Numbered from the stretch's first letter, positions 24,539 through 33,635 are shown. The stretch: 64,000 bases of DNA from Clostridium akagii DSM 12554 (GCF_000686725.1 NZ_JMLK01000008.1:62001-126000); one strand, 5' to 3'. Notes: generated by a model not told the origin, from the sequence alone. A program made the numbers and translations.

Positions 24539-25777
24539 TTAATAGACTCTTTCCACATTATATCCGCTTATATTTAAGGCTTTAACAATCTGTTCTATGT
24601 GATCATTTCCATTTGTTTCAACTGTTACTTCTAACATTACATGTTTTAATCTATCAATAGCTTTAAACTGATTATGGTCTAATTTTATTACATTTGCGCC
24701 CTGCTCTGATAAAATTTTAGCTATTTGAAGAAGCTGTCCTGGTGTATCTTGAAGTTTAACTGAGAAGCAAAACATTCTTCCTCTTGAAACTAATCCATTA
24801 TTTAAAAGTGCGGCCATTGTTACCACATCAATATTCCCGCCACTTATTAAACAGACAACTTTTTTACCCTTAAAATCTAATTTTTTTAATGCAGCAAGTG
24901 ACATTGCTCCCGTTGTTTCGGCCACTAGTTTGTGCTTTTCGAGTAATATATATACAGCTTCCATAAGTTCTTTATCACTCACTGTTACAATTTCATCCAC
25001 ATGCGTTTTTATTACTTCAAAGGCGATGTCTCCAGGTTTTCTTACAGCCGCTCCATCAGCAATTGTATCAATTCCCTCTGCAAAGGTTAGTTTTCCACTG
25101 TCAAAGGAAAGCTTCATTGAATTTGCTCCCTCAGCCTGAACTCCTATTATTTTTATATTGGGATTAATTGCTTTAGCAGCTACAGAAATACCACTTATGA
25201 GTCCTCCTCCACCTATTGGTACCACTATAACGTCAACATCCTTTAACTCTTCTATAATTTCAAGAGCTATGGTTCCCTGTCCTGCCATTACATCTACATC
25301 ATTAAAGGGATGAACGAAGGTATACCCATTTTCTTTTTCTAATCTTTTTGCTTCATCATAAGCTTCATCATAAACATTTCCTTTTAGCACAACATTTGCA
25401 CCATAGCTTTTCGTGGCTTGCACCTTTATAAGTGGTGTAGTTTCAGGCATAACAATGGTTGCCTCAATTCCAAGCTTATTTGCTGCATAAGCAACCCCTT
25501 GAGCATGGTTCCCAGCCGATGCTGAAATTAATCCTTTTTTCCTTTTCTCATCACTTAACTTACCAATCTTATTTAATGCACCCCTTATTTTAAATGCCCC
25601 AGTAAGTTGAAGGTTTTCTGGCTTAATATATATTTCATTTCCGCCTTCTTTACTATATTCTGTACTATATATTAATTTGGTATATACACATATATCTCTT
25701 ATTCTTTCTCTAGCCTCTAATACATCATTTAATGTTAAATAGTCCTCTTCTTCATGTAATGCTAAATTTTTGTTCAT
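24539..25777 (-). CDS. ilvA: threonine ammonia-lyase (threonine dehydratase)
   Basis: A 412-residue PLP enzyme converting threonine to 2-oxobutanoate, the first step of isoleucine synthesis. Lys63 (GAFKIRGAL) holds PLP, SAGNHAQG at 87-94 binds substrate, GGGGLISG the PLP phosphate. Residues ~330-412 form one ACT domain (FSVKLQDTPGQLLQIAKIL), so the length and single ACT domain match the TdcB/IlvA hybrid type common in Clostridia. The Ile-type T-box leader upstream argues for a biosynthetic role despite the catabolic-like length. ATG follows AAGGGGAG. Confidence 0.93.
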   Translation of the reverse strand: MNKNLALHEEEDYLTLNDVLEARERIRDICVYTKLIYSTEYSKEGGNEIYIKPENLQLTGAFKIRGALNKIGKLSDEKRKKGLISASAGNHAQGVAYAANKLGIEATIVMPETTPLIKVQATKSYGANVVLKGNVYDEAYDEAKRLEKENGYTFVHPFNDVDVMAGQGTIALEIIEELKDVDVIVVPIGGGGLISGISVAAKAINPNIKIIGVQAEGANSMKLSFDSGKLTFAEGIDTIADGAAVRKPGDIAFEVIKTHVDEIVTVSDKELMEAVYILLEKHKLVAETTGAMSLAALKKLDFKGKKVVCLISGGNIDVVTMAALLNNGLVSRGRMFCFSVKLQDTPGQLLQIAKILSEQGANVIKLDHNQFKAIDRLKHVMLEVTVETNGNDHIEQIVKALNISGYNVERVY

Positions 25778-25819
25778 AATTTAAAACTCCCCTTCTAATT
25801 TTTAAAATGTAATACAAAT

Positions 25820-26195
25820 AAAAAAATCCCCCGCACTTATAAACATAATTTTATATGTTTATAAGGACGAAAGATTAAAATTCCGTGTTACCACCTTATT
25901 TGCAATTAGATATACTAATTGCCACTCTTTTTTCAGGTCAACCTCTTGTAAACCCTAACTATATATCGCTAGTAACCGTCCTTGTTTACTTGACAAAAGT
26001 CTTTCTACTTGGAAGCTCCGGAGTGATTATGCATATTCACATTAACGCTAACTTTCACCAAATGTTAGCTCTCTACAGTTAATGAATGGAATATTTTTTC
26101 TCCATCTTTGCTTATTGATTTTTACATTATCATGCCCAATCAGTAAGACTAACACCTTTATTCTATGGTCTAGCCCTATTAATCTATGCTTTATC
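25820..26195 (-). promoter_or_regulatory. T-box leader (isoleucine specifier) controlling ilvA
   Basis: On the minus strand, stem I begins around 26190 (GATAAAGCATAGATTAATAGGG). The leader then shows the GAGAGCTAACATTTGGTGAAAG hairpin region and ATCACTCCGGAG, in which AUC (26025-26027) is the likely specifier codon for tRNA-Ile. AAGGTGGTAACACGG at 25883-25897 is the T-box sequence that pairs with the uncharged tRNA end. The competing terminator is at 25820-25865 (CTTATAAACAT arms, then GCGGGGGATTTTTTT). Low charged tRNA-Ile should allow read-through into ilvA. Confidence 0.85.
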
Positions 26196-26212
26196 CGTTT
26201 AACTTTTATAAA

Positions 26213-26241
26213 AGTATATTACTCAAACTAGAAATTGTCAA
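26213..26241 (-). promoter_or_regulatory. sigma-A promoter of the ilvA T-box transcript
   Basis: TTGACA (26236-26241) and TATACT (26213-26218) on the minus strand, 17 bp apart. Confidence 0.8.
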
Positions 26242-26348
26242 GATAAAATTCATAATTCAAAGTTAACAGGAAATTTAAATAATGAAATAGAACTTATCCA
26301 CAGGTGTTGATAATATTTAATGCACACCAGTGGAAAACTTTGTACATA

Positions 26349-27743
26349 TTAGAATTCCGAACTTCCTGTAGTCCTAGGGAATGGAATTACATCTCGTATA
26401 TTTGCCATTCCTGTGATGTACATTATTATTCTCTCAAATCCTAAACCAAATCCAGCATGTTTTGTCTCGCCGTATTTTCTAAGTTCTAAATACCACCAAT
26501 AGTCTTCTTTTTTAAGTCCCAGTTCTTCCATTCGTCCTTCTAAAACGTTTATTCTTTCTTCTCTTTGGCTTCCACCGATTATTTCTCCAACTCCTGGCAC
26601 TAATAAATCTGCTGCTGCAACTGTTTTTCCATCTTCATTCATTCTCATATAAAATGCCTTTATATCTTTTGGATAATCTGTTACAAACAGAGGTTTTTTA
26701 TATACTTTTTCAGTTAAGTATCTTTCATGTTCAGTTTGAAGATCAATTCCCCATTCAACTGGATAATCAAATTTTTCACCGGACTTTTCAAGTACATCCA
26801 CTGCTTCAGTATAACTTATTCTCCCAAAGTCAGAGTTTACCACATTATTTAATCTTTCAAGCAAAGTCTTATCTATAAAACTATTAAAGAAAGCCATTTC
26901 TTCAGGTGCATTCTCTAATACGTATTCTATTACGTATTTAACCATCTCTTCCGCAAGATCCATATCATCTGCAAGATCTGCAAAAGCTATCTCTGGTTCT
27001 ATCATCCAAAATTCTGCAGCATGTCTTGCTGTATTGGAATCCTCTGCCCTAAATGTTGGTCCAAAAGTGTATACATTTCTAAAAGCCAAGGCAAAAGCTT
27101 CAGCTGAAAGTTGACCACTAACAGTAAGATTTGCTTCTTTTCCAAAAAAATCTTTTTTGTAATCAATTTTTCCTTCTTCATCTTTAGGCACATTATTAAG
27201 GTCTAAGGTTGTAAGTTTAAACATTTCTCCTGCGCCTTCACAGTCACTACCTGTAATTATAGGGGTATGGGTATATACAAAATCCCTTTCCTGAAAAAAC
27301 TTATGTATAGCAAAAGCCGCTATTGAACGAACTCTAAATACAGCCGAAAAAGTGTTACTTCTTGGCCTTAAATGAGCTATAGATCTTAAATATTCAAAAC
27401 TGTGCCTTTTCTTTTGAAGGGGATAATCTGCATTTGAATTTCCATCTATAACTATCTTTTTCGCATGTATTTCAAAAGGTTGTTTCGTGTTTGGGGTTAG
27501 TACAACAACGCCTTCTATACTTAATGAAGAACTTATAGTTATTTTTGATATTTCTTTAAAATTTTCAAGGTCCTTTTCAAATACAATTTGAACATTTTTA
27601 AAAAAACTTCCATCGTTTATCTCTATAAAACCAAAAGCATTAGATGCTCTTACAGTTCTCACCCAACCTGATATTTTAACTTCTTTACCACTAAAACTTT
27701 TAGTCTCCCTATATATTTTTTTTACCAGTATACAATCATACAT
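26349..27743 (-). CDS. asnS: asparaginyl-tRNA synthetase
   Basis: A 464-residue class II synthetase that charges tRNA-Asn. Residues ~15-100 are the OB-fold anticodon-binding domain ([23 protein letters not shown]). Motif 2 lies in [20 protein letters not shown] and motif 3 in [17 protein letters not shown]. Full length for the family. ATG follows AGGAGG, 150 bp downstream of a consensus promoter. It diverges from asnB, so asparagine synthesis and charging are neighbours. No T-box was seen in its leader. Confidence 0.95.
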   Translation of the reverse strand: MYDCILVKKIYRETKSFSGKEVKISGWVRTVRASNAFGFIEINDGSFFKNVQIVFEKDLENFKEISKITISSSLSIEGVVVLTPNTKQPFEIHAKKIVIDGNSNADYPLQKKRHSFEYLRSIAHLRPRSNTFSAVFRVRSIAAFAIHKFFQERDFVYTHTPIITGSDCEGAGEMFKLTTLDLNNVPKDEEGKIDYKKDFFGKEANLTVSGQLSAEAFALAFRNVYTFGPTFRAEDSNTARHAAEFWMIEPEIAFADLADDMDLAEEMVKYVIEYVLENAPEEMAFFNSFIDKTLLERLNNVVNSDFGRISYTEAVDVLEKSGEKFDYPVEWGIDLQTEHERYLTEKVYKKPLFVTDYPKDIKAFYMRMNEDGKTVAAADLLVPGVGEIIGGSQREERINVLEGRMEELGLKKEDYWWYLELRKYGETKHAGFGLGFERIIMYITGMANIRDVIPFPRTTGSSEF

Positions 27744-28186
27744 TTACATTATTCCTCCTGTTACATATAATTTTAAATAAAATGAAACTTATCTATATGA
27801 AAACTTAATTTTATATACTAACCATTGCAATGTGTAAATTAGCATAGTATTTTTTAAGCATTTGTTAATTATGAAGGGTATTTACACGAGAATTATAATC
27901 TTACTTTGAATTTATGTCAACATTTTACTAATTGTTGTTTCATATTGTTTACACTAAATCATTATAACATAGATAACTATTCTACAATTATACAATGGAA
28001 ATGCATTGTATAAAATGATATTATTAAATATCAGAAAATAATTATAGGAAGGGGTAAATAAATGCATAATGACCTAAAATATAACCAAACAAAATATTCA
28101 GAGAAGCTGAGCTTCATTTTTTGGGTAACCCTTGTTATAAATAAATCATATTCTATATTATATTACTTATATTTGGAGATTGAACT
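27744..28186. promoter_or_regulatory. asnS-asnB divergent control region
   Basis: The asnS promoter is TTGACA (27915-27920) - 17 bp - TATAAT (27892-27897) on the minus strand. A perfect inverted repeat ATACAATG-gaaatg-CATTGTAT (27990-28011) lies on the asnB side and may be an operator. A 61-codon frame starting at 28062 after AGGAAGGGG overlaps the start of asnB. It contains GAAGCTGAGCTTC (28103-28115) followed by six T, a possible upstream regulatory frame. Confidence 0.6.
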
Positions 28187-30028
28187 ATGTGTGGAATTGC
28201 AGGTTGGATTAACTTTAAAGAGAATATACTATATAATAAATATGTAATTGAAAACATGACTGACACACTTAAGAAAAGAGGACCCGATGATTCGGGTTAC
28301 TATTTTTCCAAGCATTCACTTTTAGGTCATAGGCGTCTTGTTGTAGTTGATCCTGAGGGTGGAAAGCAACCCATGATTAAAAGTATAAATGGAAACAAGT
28401 TTATACTTGTTTATAATGGTGAATTGTATAATACAGATGAAATAAGAAATACATTAATAAAAGAAGGTTATAGCTTTGATTCATACTCTGATACCGAAGT
28501 ATTATTAACTTCTTATATTCACTGGGGATATAAGTGTATTGAATATATTAATGGAATTTATGCGTTTGCTATCTTAGACGAGAGGAACAAAAGTTTATTC
28601 TTAGCTCGTGACCCCCTTGGCGTGAAACCATTATTTTATACTATTAAAGATAACTCCTTCATATTTGGTTCCGAAATTAAAACTCTTCTTGCCCATCCTG
28701 AAGTTAAACCTATTTTAACTAAACAAGGGCTTACAGAAATATTTGGACTAGGACCAGGTCGTGCTATTGGAAGTGGTGTGTTTAAAGATATATATGAACT
28801 TCCCCCTGCTCATTGCGGAATATTTACTCCATATGATTTCACAGTGGAGGAATACTGGCGAGTAAAATGTGAAATTCATACAGAAACATTGGATGAAACC
28901 GCTGAACACGTAAAAACCCTTTTATATGATGCTATTAAAAGACAACTTGTTGCCGATGTCCCTGTGGGTACCTTTTTATCTGGCGGTCTGGATTCAAGTG
29001 CTATTTCTGCTATTGCAGCAAAAGAATTTAAAAAGCAGGGCAAAGTATTAGATACTTATTCTATTGACTATGAGGACAACGAAAAGTACTTTAAAGCAAA
29101 TGAATTTCAACCTAACTCGGATTCAGCTTGGGCTTTAAAAATGAAGGACTATATAGGAAGTAATCACAAAGGCATAATCAATTCCAATGAAGATTTAGCA
29201 AATACTCTAGTGGATGCAGTAAAAGCCAATGATTTACCTGGCATGGCTGATATAGATTCATCTTTATACCTGTTTTGCAAAGAAGTCAGAAAGGATAAAA
29301 CCGTTGCACTATCAGGTGAATGCGCTGATGAAATATTCGGAGGATATCCTTGGTACAGAAGAGAAGAAGATATCAATGCAAATACCTTTCCTTGGTCGAA
29401 ATCTGTAAGTGAGCGAAATAAAATACTAAGTGGTGATTTGAAAAAGTTGGATTTGGACAGTTTTGTAAAAGAGCACTACGAAAATACTCTTAAGGAAGTT
29501 CCACATATTAATGGTGAAAGTAAATATGCTAGCAGAATGCGTGAGCTTTTTTATCTTAATATTAAATGGTTTATGATTACCCTCCTAACTAGAAAAGATA
29601 GAATGAGTATGGCTAACAGCCTTGAGGTAAGAGTTCCTTTTGCGGATTACAGGTTGGTTCAATATGCCTTTAATATCCCCCCAGAAATGCGTTTTTGTGA
29701 TGATAGAGAAAAAGGCATTCTGAGAAGAGCATTGACTGGAATATTACCTAAGGATATTGTGGATAGAAAAAAGAGTCCTTACCCTAAGACGCACAACCCA
29801 AAATATACTGTAATAGTTCAAAAGTGGCTTAAAGGGATTTTAAATGATCCAACGTCTCCTATACTTGAACTTATAGATATCCCCGTGGTATCTGAAATAG
29901 TTGAAACTGGAGGAAAATCATACTTGAAACCTTGGTATGGTCAGCTTATGACCGGTCCCCAACTTATGGCCTACCTTATACAAATAGATACATGGTTAAG
30001 GTTATATAACGTTGAAATACAAATTTGA
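28187..30028 (+). CDS. asnB: asparagine synthase (glutamine-hydrolysing)
   Basis: A 613-residue enzyme that makes asparagine from aspartate, ATP and glutamine. Cys2 (MCGIAGW) is the glutaminase nucleophile once Met is removed. RRGPDDSGYY, GHRRLVVVD and YNGEL are glutaminase loops (residues ~30-80), and SGGLDSS at 265-271 is the ATP pyrophosphatase loop. SGECADEIFGGYPW and RKDRMSMANSLEVRVPF belong to the synthetase domain. Full length. ATG follows GGAG. Located back to back with asnS. Confidence 0.95.
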   Translation: MCGIAGWINFKENILYNKYVIENMTDTLKKRGPDDSGYYFSKHSLLGHRRLVVVDPEGGKQPMIKSINGNKFILVYNGELYNTDEIRNTLIKEGYSFDSYSDTEVLLTSYIHWGYKCIEYINGIYAFAILDERNKSLFLARDPLGVKPLFYTIKDNSFIFGSEIKTLLAHPEVKPILTKQGLTEIFGLGPGRAIGSGVFKDIYELPPAHCGIFTPYDFTVEEYWRVKCEIHTETLDETAEHVKTLLYDAIKRQLVADVPVGTFLSGGLDSSAISAIAAKEFKKQGKVLDTYSIDYEDNEKYFKANEFQPNSDSAWALKMKDYIGSNHKGIINSNEDLANTLVDAVKANDLPGMADIDSSLYLFCKEVRKDKTVALSGECADEIFGGYPWYRREEDINANTFPWSKSVSERNKILSGDLKKLDLDSFVKEHYENTLKEVPHINGESKYASRMRELFYLNIKWFMITLLTRKDRMSMANSLEVRVPFADYRLVQYAFNIPPEMRFCDDREKGILRRALTGILPKDIVDRKKSPYPKTHNPKYTVIVQKWLKGILNDPTSPILELIDIPVVSEIVETGGKSYLKPWYGQLMTGPQLMAYLIQIDTWLRLYNVEIQI

Positions 30029-30100
30029 CTTGCGCTATATAACTTAATCATAATCAAAATGGCTAGTAATTTTGCTAGCCTATTTCCTTTGAACTGTATT

Positions 30101-30151
30101 AAAATACCTACCTAAAAATAATCTTAATTATTATTCTTAGGTAGGTATTTT
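30101..30151. terminator. bidirectional terminator between asnB and the HD-GYP gene
   Basis: 15-bp perfect stem AAAATACCTACCTAA with its complement. A smaller GGCTAG/CTAGCC hairpin followed by TATTTCCTTT (30061-30085) precedes it and may also end asnB. Confidence 0.8.
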
Positions 30152-30156
30152 AATAT

Positions 30157-30834
30157 TCAACTTATTTTTTTATCCACAACTATCTGAACAAATATATCCA
30201 CAACCTGTTGGTCAAATTGTGTACCTCTATTATCCATTAGTTCTTTAATTGCAGCATTTTTAAGTAGGGGTTTTCCTCTATAGTTTCTTTTGCTAGTCAT
30301 TGCATCAAAAGAGTCTGCTACGGAAATAATTTTAGCAAGTTTGTCTATTTCATTCCCTATAAGTCCTTTAGGATATCCATTTCCATCAATTCTTTCATGA
30401 TGCTCTAATAAAATTTCAGCAATCTTTCTTAAAAACTTAACATCCTTAATAATTTCGTATCCAATTTCAGGATGTTTTTTTATTATTGCATATTCCTCAT
30501 TTGTAAGTGGACCCTCCTTATTTAATATAACATCAGGAATGCCGATTTTCCCTATATCATGTAATATACTTGCATATTGAAGATTAACAAGTTCTTCATA
30601 GCTAAGCTGCATTTTTTCACCTATCAAAACTGAATATTTTGTAACCCTATCACAATGTGATCTTGTATATGTGTCTTTCGCTTCTATAGCATTTGCAAAA
30701 GCCTTAATGGTATTAAAATTGGCACTTGTTGTTTTATTTTCTTTATGAAGAAGCTGGGTAAATTTATCTCCTACAATCTTTATATTTTCTAAGGGGATTT
30801 CTATTTTAGTTTCTTTACCGTAATTACTGTACAT
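30157..30834 (-). CDS. HD-GYP domain protein
   Basis: A 225-residue protein, nearly all one HD-GYP domain. His60, the HD pair at 92-93 (LHDIGK), HHE at 145-147 and DGNGYP at 150-155 are the metal- and substrate-binding set of cyclic di-GMP phosphodiesterases. No receiver, GAF or membrane domain is attached; the first 40 residues show no motif. Whether it hydrolyses cyclic di-GMP or another cyclic dinucleotide is open. ATG follows GGAGGG. Single gene. Confidence 0.88.
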   Translation of the reverse strand: MYSNYGKETKIEIPLENIKIVGDKFTQLLHKENKTTSANFNTIKAFANAIEAKDTYTRSHCDRVTKYSVLIGEKMQLSYEELVNLQYASILHDIGKIGIPDVILNKEGPLTNEEYAIIKKHPEIGYEIIKDVKFLRKIAEILLEHHERIDGNGYPKGLIGNEIDKLAKIISVADSFDAMTSKRNYRGKPLLKNAAIKELMDNRGTQFDQQVVDIFVQIVVDKKIS

Positions 30835-31025
30835 ATTAACCCTCCGTTTAAACCTCCATTTTTAGGCTCTACAATACTGATTATATATTCATGATACCTT
30901 ATTGTTTGCATTGAGTACTATGAATAAAATTATAACCCAAACTTCAGTTTTTATACTTTTTTTGGTATATAATTTGATTTTTTCATATTCCTAAGATAGA
31001 ACTAATCATTGACAGTAAATAAATA

Positions 31026-31056
31026 AAACCATGAAAAATTAATATTCTCATGGTTT
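31026..31056 (-). terminator. intrinsic terminator of the rubredoxin gene
   Basis: AAACCATGA/TCATGGTTT arms, then TTATTTATTT on the minus strand. Confidence 0.75.
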
Positions 31057-31070
31057 CGAGGTTAACTCTA

Positions 31071-31232
31071 TTATTTAACTTCCTCAAATTGATCTTTTCC
31101 AACTCCACAGAGAGGACATACCCAATCTTCTGGAATACTTTCAAAAGCAGTACCTGGATTAACACCATTATCTGGATCTCCATCTTCAGGATTGTAAATA
31201 TAACCACAAACTGTACAAACATAACTTTTCAT
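31071..31232 (-). CDS. rubredoxin
   Basis: A 53-residue iron protein. CTVC (6-9) and CPLC (39-42) bind one Fe, and the [24 protein letters not shown] and WVCPLCG segments are canonical. It carries single electrons, in clostridia often to oxygen- or peroxide-reducing enzymes. ATG follows GGAGGCG. It is too short for common length cutoffs. It lies downstream of the peroxiredoxin gene but behind a terminator (31277-31306), so it may be transcribed separately. Confidence 0.95.
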   Translation of the reverse strand: MKSYVCTVCGYIYNPEDGDPDNGVNPGTAFESIPEDWVCPLCGVGKDQFEEVK

Positions 31233-31276
31233 TTTAAATCGCCTCCAACTTTTAATTTTTTGCTTTATTTATTAAA

Positions 31277-31306
31277 ATGGTCACAATGATTTATCATTGT
31301 GACCAT
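31277..31306 (-). terminator. intrinsic terminator of the peroxide operon
   Basis: 13-bp stem ATGGTCACAATGA/TCATTGTGACCAT directly after the peroxiredoxin stop. Confidence 0.75.
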
Positions 31307-31313
31307 ATTTAAT

Positions 31314-31850
31314 TCAAAGGTTAGTGTCTCCCTCATTCCAATCTACTGCACACATACCACCAGACTGAAAGGCCTTTAGTACCCTTAATGTTTCATCCAC
31401 ACTTCTTCCTACATTCAAATCATGAACAACTGAGTATTTCAAAATTCCCTCAGGGTCAATAATAAATAATCCTCTTAAAGCTATTCCTTCCTCTTCAATA
31501 TGAATACCATATTTTTTGCTTACTTCATAAGTTTTATCTGAAGCAATTGGGAAGTTTATCTTTCCAAGACCGCCATGAGAAACATCCTTATTAATCCAAG
31601 CTTCATGTGAATATTGACTATCACAACTAGCTGCTAATACATCTGCATTTAAAGCTTTAAATTCATCAAATCTCTTGCTAAACCCAGTTATTTCTGTTGG
31701 GCAAACGAATGTGAAATCCAAAGGATAAAAGAATAAAACGAGCCATTTGCCTTTATAATCATCAAGGCTTATTTCAGTGAAACCACTTCCATCTCCCTGT
31801 ACGGCATTCATTTTAAATTCTGGTGCTAGTTTACCTACTAATCTCTCCAT
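31314..31850 (-). CDS. 2-Cys peroxiredoxin (AhpC/Prx1 type)
   Basis: A 178-residue thiol peroxidase. Cys50 in FTFVCPTE is the peroxidatic Cys, and Cys167 in GGMCAVDW the resolving one. Length is typical. With the glutaredoxin-like and thioredoxin-reductase-like genes just upstream it forms a complete NAD(P)H-to-peroxide chain, matching the Cp34/Cp9/Cp20 system described in Clostridium pasteurianum. ATG follows AGGGGGAG. The gap from the glutaredoxin gene is 77 bp. Confidence 0.95.
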   Translation of the reverse strand: MERLVGKLAPEFKMNAVQGDGSGFTEISLDDYKGKWLVLFFYPLDFTFVCPTEITGFSKRFDEFKALNADVLAASCDSQYSHEAWINKDVSHGGLGKINFPIASDKTYEVSKKYGIHIEEEGIALRGLFIIDPEGILKYSVVHDLNVGRSVDETLRVLKAFQSGGMCAVDWNEGDTNL

Positions 31851-31927
31851 AAAAAATATCTCCCCCTTATATCATAATCTAAATTCGTGAAACATAAATA
31901 ATCAAATTCTATCATATCCATTTAATT

Positions 31928-32167
31928 TTATTGTACTACTAAATCCTTGATAAGCTCATCTATCTTGGCTTTATCAAACCCTAATACAATCTTACCATCC
32001 ACATTTAATACTGGTACTGCTTTTTGATTTGATAGTTTAAACATTTCTTCTCTTTGCTCTAAATCAGCACCAACATTTACATCAACAAACTCTACATTTT
32101 TAGATTTTAAATATGACTTAGTCTTTTTGCACCATGAACAATCTGGTGTTGAATAAATTTTTACCAT
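31928..32167 (-). CDS. glutaredoxin-like protein (Cp9/NrdH type)
   Basis: A 79-residue thiol-disulfide carrier. CSWC at residues 10-13 is the redox site, and KAVPVLNVDGKIVLGFD holds the cis-proline and the glutaredoxin C-terminal part. In the clostridial system this protein passes electrons from the flavoprotein to peroxiredoxin. It starts 2 bp after the flavoprotein stop, so translation is coupled. Confidence 0.93.
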   Translation of the reverse strand: MVKIYSTPDCSWCKKTKSYLKSKNVEFVDVNVGADLEQREEMFKLSNQKAVPVLNVDGKIVLGFDKAKIDELIKDLVVQ

Positions 32168-32169
32168 AA

Positions 32170-33099
32170 TTAACGACCTCCTGAAATATATTTTTCTGCA
32201 TTTAAGGCTGCAATAGTACCATCACTTACAGCTGTTGTAAGTTGTCTTATTTTTTTGTCTCTAACATCTCCTGCTACAAAAACTCCTTTTACATTTGTTC
32301 CCATGTTTTCATCAGCCTCAATATAGCCCCACTTATTTAATGTTACATAATCTTTAACTATATCAGCTTTTGGAACATATCCTATATATACAAAGATACC
32401 GTCAGAGTGAATATCACTCTTTTCACCAGTCTTAACATTCTCTATTATTATTTTTTCTATTTTATTATCTCCAACAACATTTCTTATTTCACTGTTCCAA
32501 ATAACATTAACGTTTTTGTGTTTAAATAATTCATCTTGATCTGATTTTTCTGCTTGGAGTGTATCAAATTGATGAACTATAGTTATACTTTTAGCGTATC
32601 TTGTAAGGTAAGTTGCTGCTTCTATGGCTGAATTCCCTCCACCTACCACAACAATATCTTTTCCATCATATAATGCTCCATCACAAAGCTCACAATAATG
32701 AATTACTTTGCCGTGCAAATCTTTTTCTTCTGGTACTGGGAGTTCTCTTGGTTTAGCTCCTGTTGCTATAATAACTGCCTTAGCCTTATAAATTACATCG
32801 TCAGTTTCTATTATTTTTTCTTCATCGGTTAATTTAACGGATTTAATATACCCAAATTCATTTATATCTACTCCAAGTTTCAAAGCATGATTTTCCATTT
32901 TACTAGCTAGCTCATCTCCGGATATCACATCAAATCCAGGGAAATTTTCCACGCTGTAGCTGTTTTTTATTTGTCCACCTACTATCTCATTTTCTAAAAC
33001 TATAGTATCTAGTTTAGCTCTCACTGCATATATTGAAGCTGTTAATCCTGCTGCTCCAGCACCAATTATTACTAGGTCAATGGCTCTTTCTTCTTTCAT
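32170..33099 (-). CDS. thioredoxin reductase-like flavoprotein (Cp34 type)
   Basis: A 309-residue FAD enzyme. GAGAAG at 13-18 binds FAD, CELC (Cys136, Cys139) is the redox pair, and GGGNSAIEAA near 153 binds the nicotinamide cofactor. VAGDVRDKKIRQLTTAVSDG is the FAD C-terminal motif. The CELC pair instead of the usual CATC/CAVC resembles the glutaredoxin-coupled reductases. ATG at 33097-33099 follows GGGGTG. First gene of the operon, whose promoter carries a PerR-box-like sequence. Confidence 0.92.
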   Translation of the reverse strand: MKEERAIDLVIIGAGAAGLTASIYAVRAKLDTIVLENEIVGGQIKNSYSVENFPGFDVISGDELASKMENHALKLGVDINEFGYIKSVKLTDEEKIIETDDVIYKAKAVIIATGAKPRELPVPEEKDLHGKVIHYCELCDGALYDGKDIVVVGGGNSAIEAATYLTRYAKSITIVHQFDTLQAEKSDQDELFKHKNVNVIWNSEIRNVVGDNKIEKIIIENVKTGEKSDIHSDGIFVYIGYVPKADIVKDYVTLNKWGYIEADENMGTNVKGVFVAGDVRDKKIRQLTTAVSDGTIAALNAEKYISGGR

Positions 33100-33175
33100 A
33101 ACATACACCCCATTTTTTTAAACCAAAATAATTCAGTACATATTAGATTAGATTGTATTAATTATTATTCTTAAT

Positions 33176-33234
33176 TAATAATAATTATTGTTTATCACTG
33201 ATTTAATTATATAACTTATGATAACTAAATGCAA
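33176..33234 (-). promoter_or_regulatory. promoter of the peroxide operon with PerR-box-like site
   Basis: On the minus strand TTGCAT (33229-33234) - 17 bp - TATAAT (33206-33211). CAATAATTATTATTA at 33176-33190, just past the expected transcription start, matches 11 of 14 fixed positions of the Bacillus PerR consensus TTATAATNATTATAA. Repression by a PerR-like regulator relieved by peroxide is an inference. Confidence 0.55.
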
Positions 33235-33295
33235 TACCATGTTTATTATTTTATTAGTATTTACTTCAATTTATCTAATATCCATAAAATTATTT

Positions 33296-33348
33296 CAATT
33301 GAATTTATTACAATTGAATTGTATACAATTGAACTATCTTCAATTTAT
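33296..33348. repeat. four direct repeats of CAATTGAA with 15-bp period
   Basis: CAATTGAA begins at 33296, 33311 and 33326, and CAATTTAT at 33341. Each of the first and third-type units is centred on palindromic CAATTG. The array lies 100 bp before cotJA and 70-110 bp upstream of the peroxide operon promoter. Its role is unknown. Confidence 0.65.
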
Positions 33349-33449
33349 CACAAAGTAATCACAGTGTCAAGTTATTCTTAAATTTTTAACACTAATTTTC
33401 TTTTCATGAATAACATATTATTGTAAGTTAAAATGCGAGGTGAATTATA

Positions 33450-33635
33450 ATGCATGAAGATTCAAATTCAAATTTGAGGAAACATTCTTCTCACTTTCAG
33501 AATAGACCACCATTTACTGGTTTTGCTAGAGCATATGTTCCAATTCAACCCTTTGTTGGGCTACTCCCTCTAGATTTAGCTCTAAAAAGAGGTACTGTTT
33601 TTCCTAATATAAATGTTGATTACCCAAGATATTAA
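33450..33635 (+). CDS. cotJA: spore coat-associated protein CotJA
   Basis: A 61-residue protein ending in RAYVPIQPFVGLLPLDLALKR followed by GTVFPNI, the CotJA pattern (YVP.Q......P..AL..GT.FP). In Bacillus subtilis CotJA and CotJC depend on each other for assembly into the inner coat under sigma-E control. Start ATG follows GAGGTG. First gene of cotJABC; it ends 19 bp before cotJB. Confidence 0.9.
   Translation: MHEDSNSNLRKHSSHFQNRPPFTGFARAYVPIQPFVGLLPLDLALKRGTVFPNINVDYPRY

Noticed and set aside
27744-27900. T-box before asnS
   Set aside because: The asnS leader lacks GGTGG-type T-box sequence and stem I motifs.
30983-31222. 79-codon minus-strand frame over the rubredoxin gene
   Set aside because: It is the shifted frame of the 53-residue rubredoxin at 31071-31232, which has both CxxC motifs and a ribosome site.
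33296-33348. Repeat array considered as a CRISPR or replication iterons
   Set aside because: Units are 8-10 bp with 15-bp period, without spacers of CRISPR length, cas genes, dnaA or rep genes.
33400-33449. Sigma-E promoter for cotJA
   Set aside because: Candidate -35 and -10 sequences are present only with poor spacing; expected from biology but not shown here.
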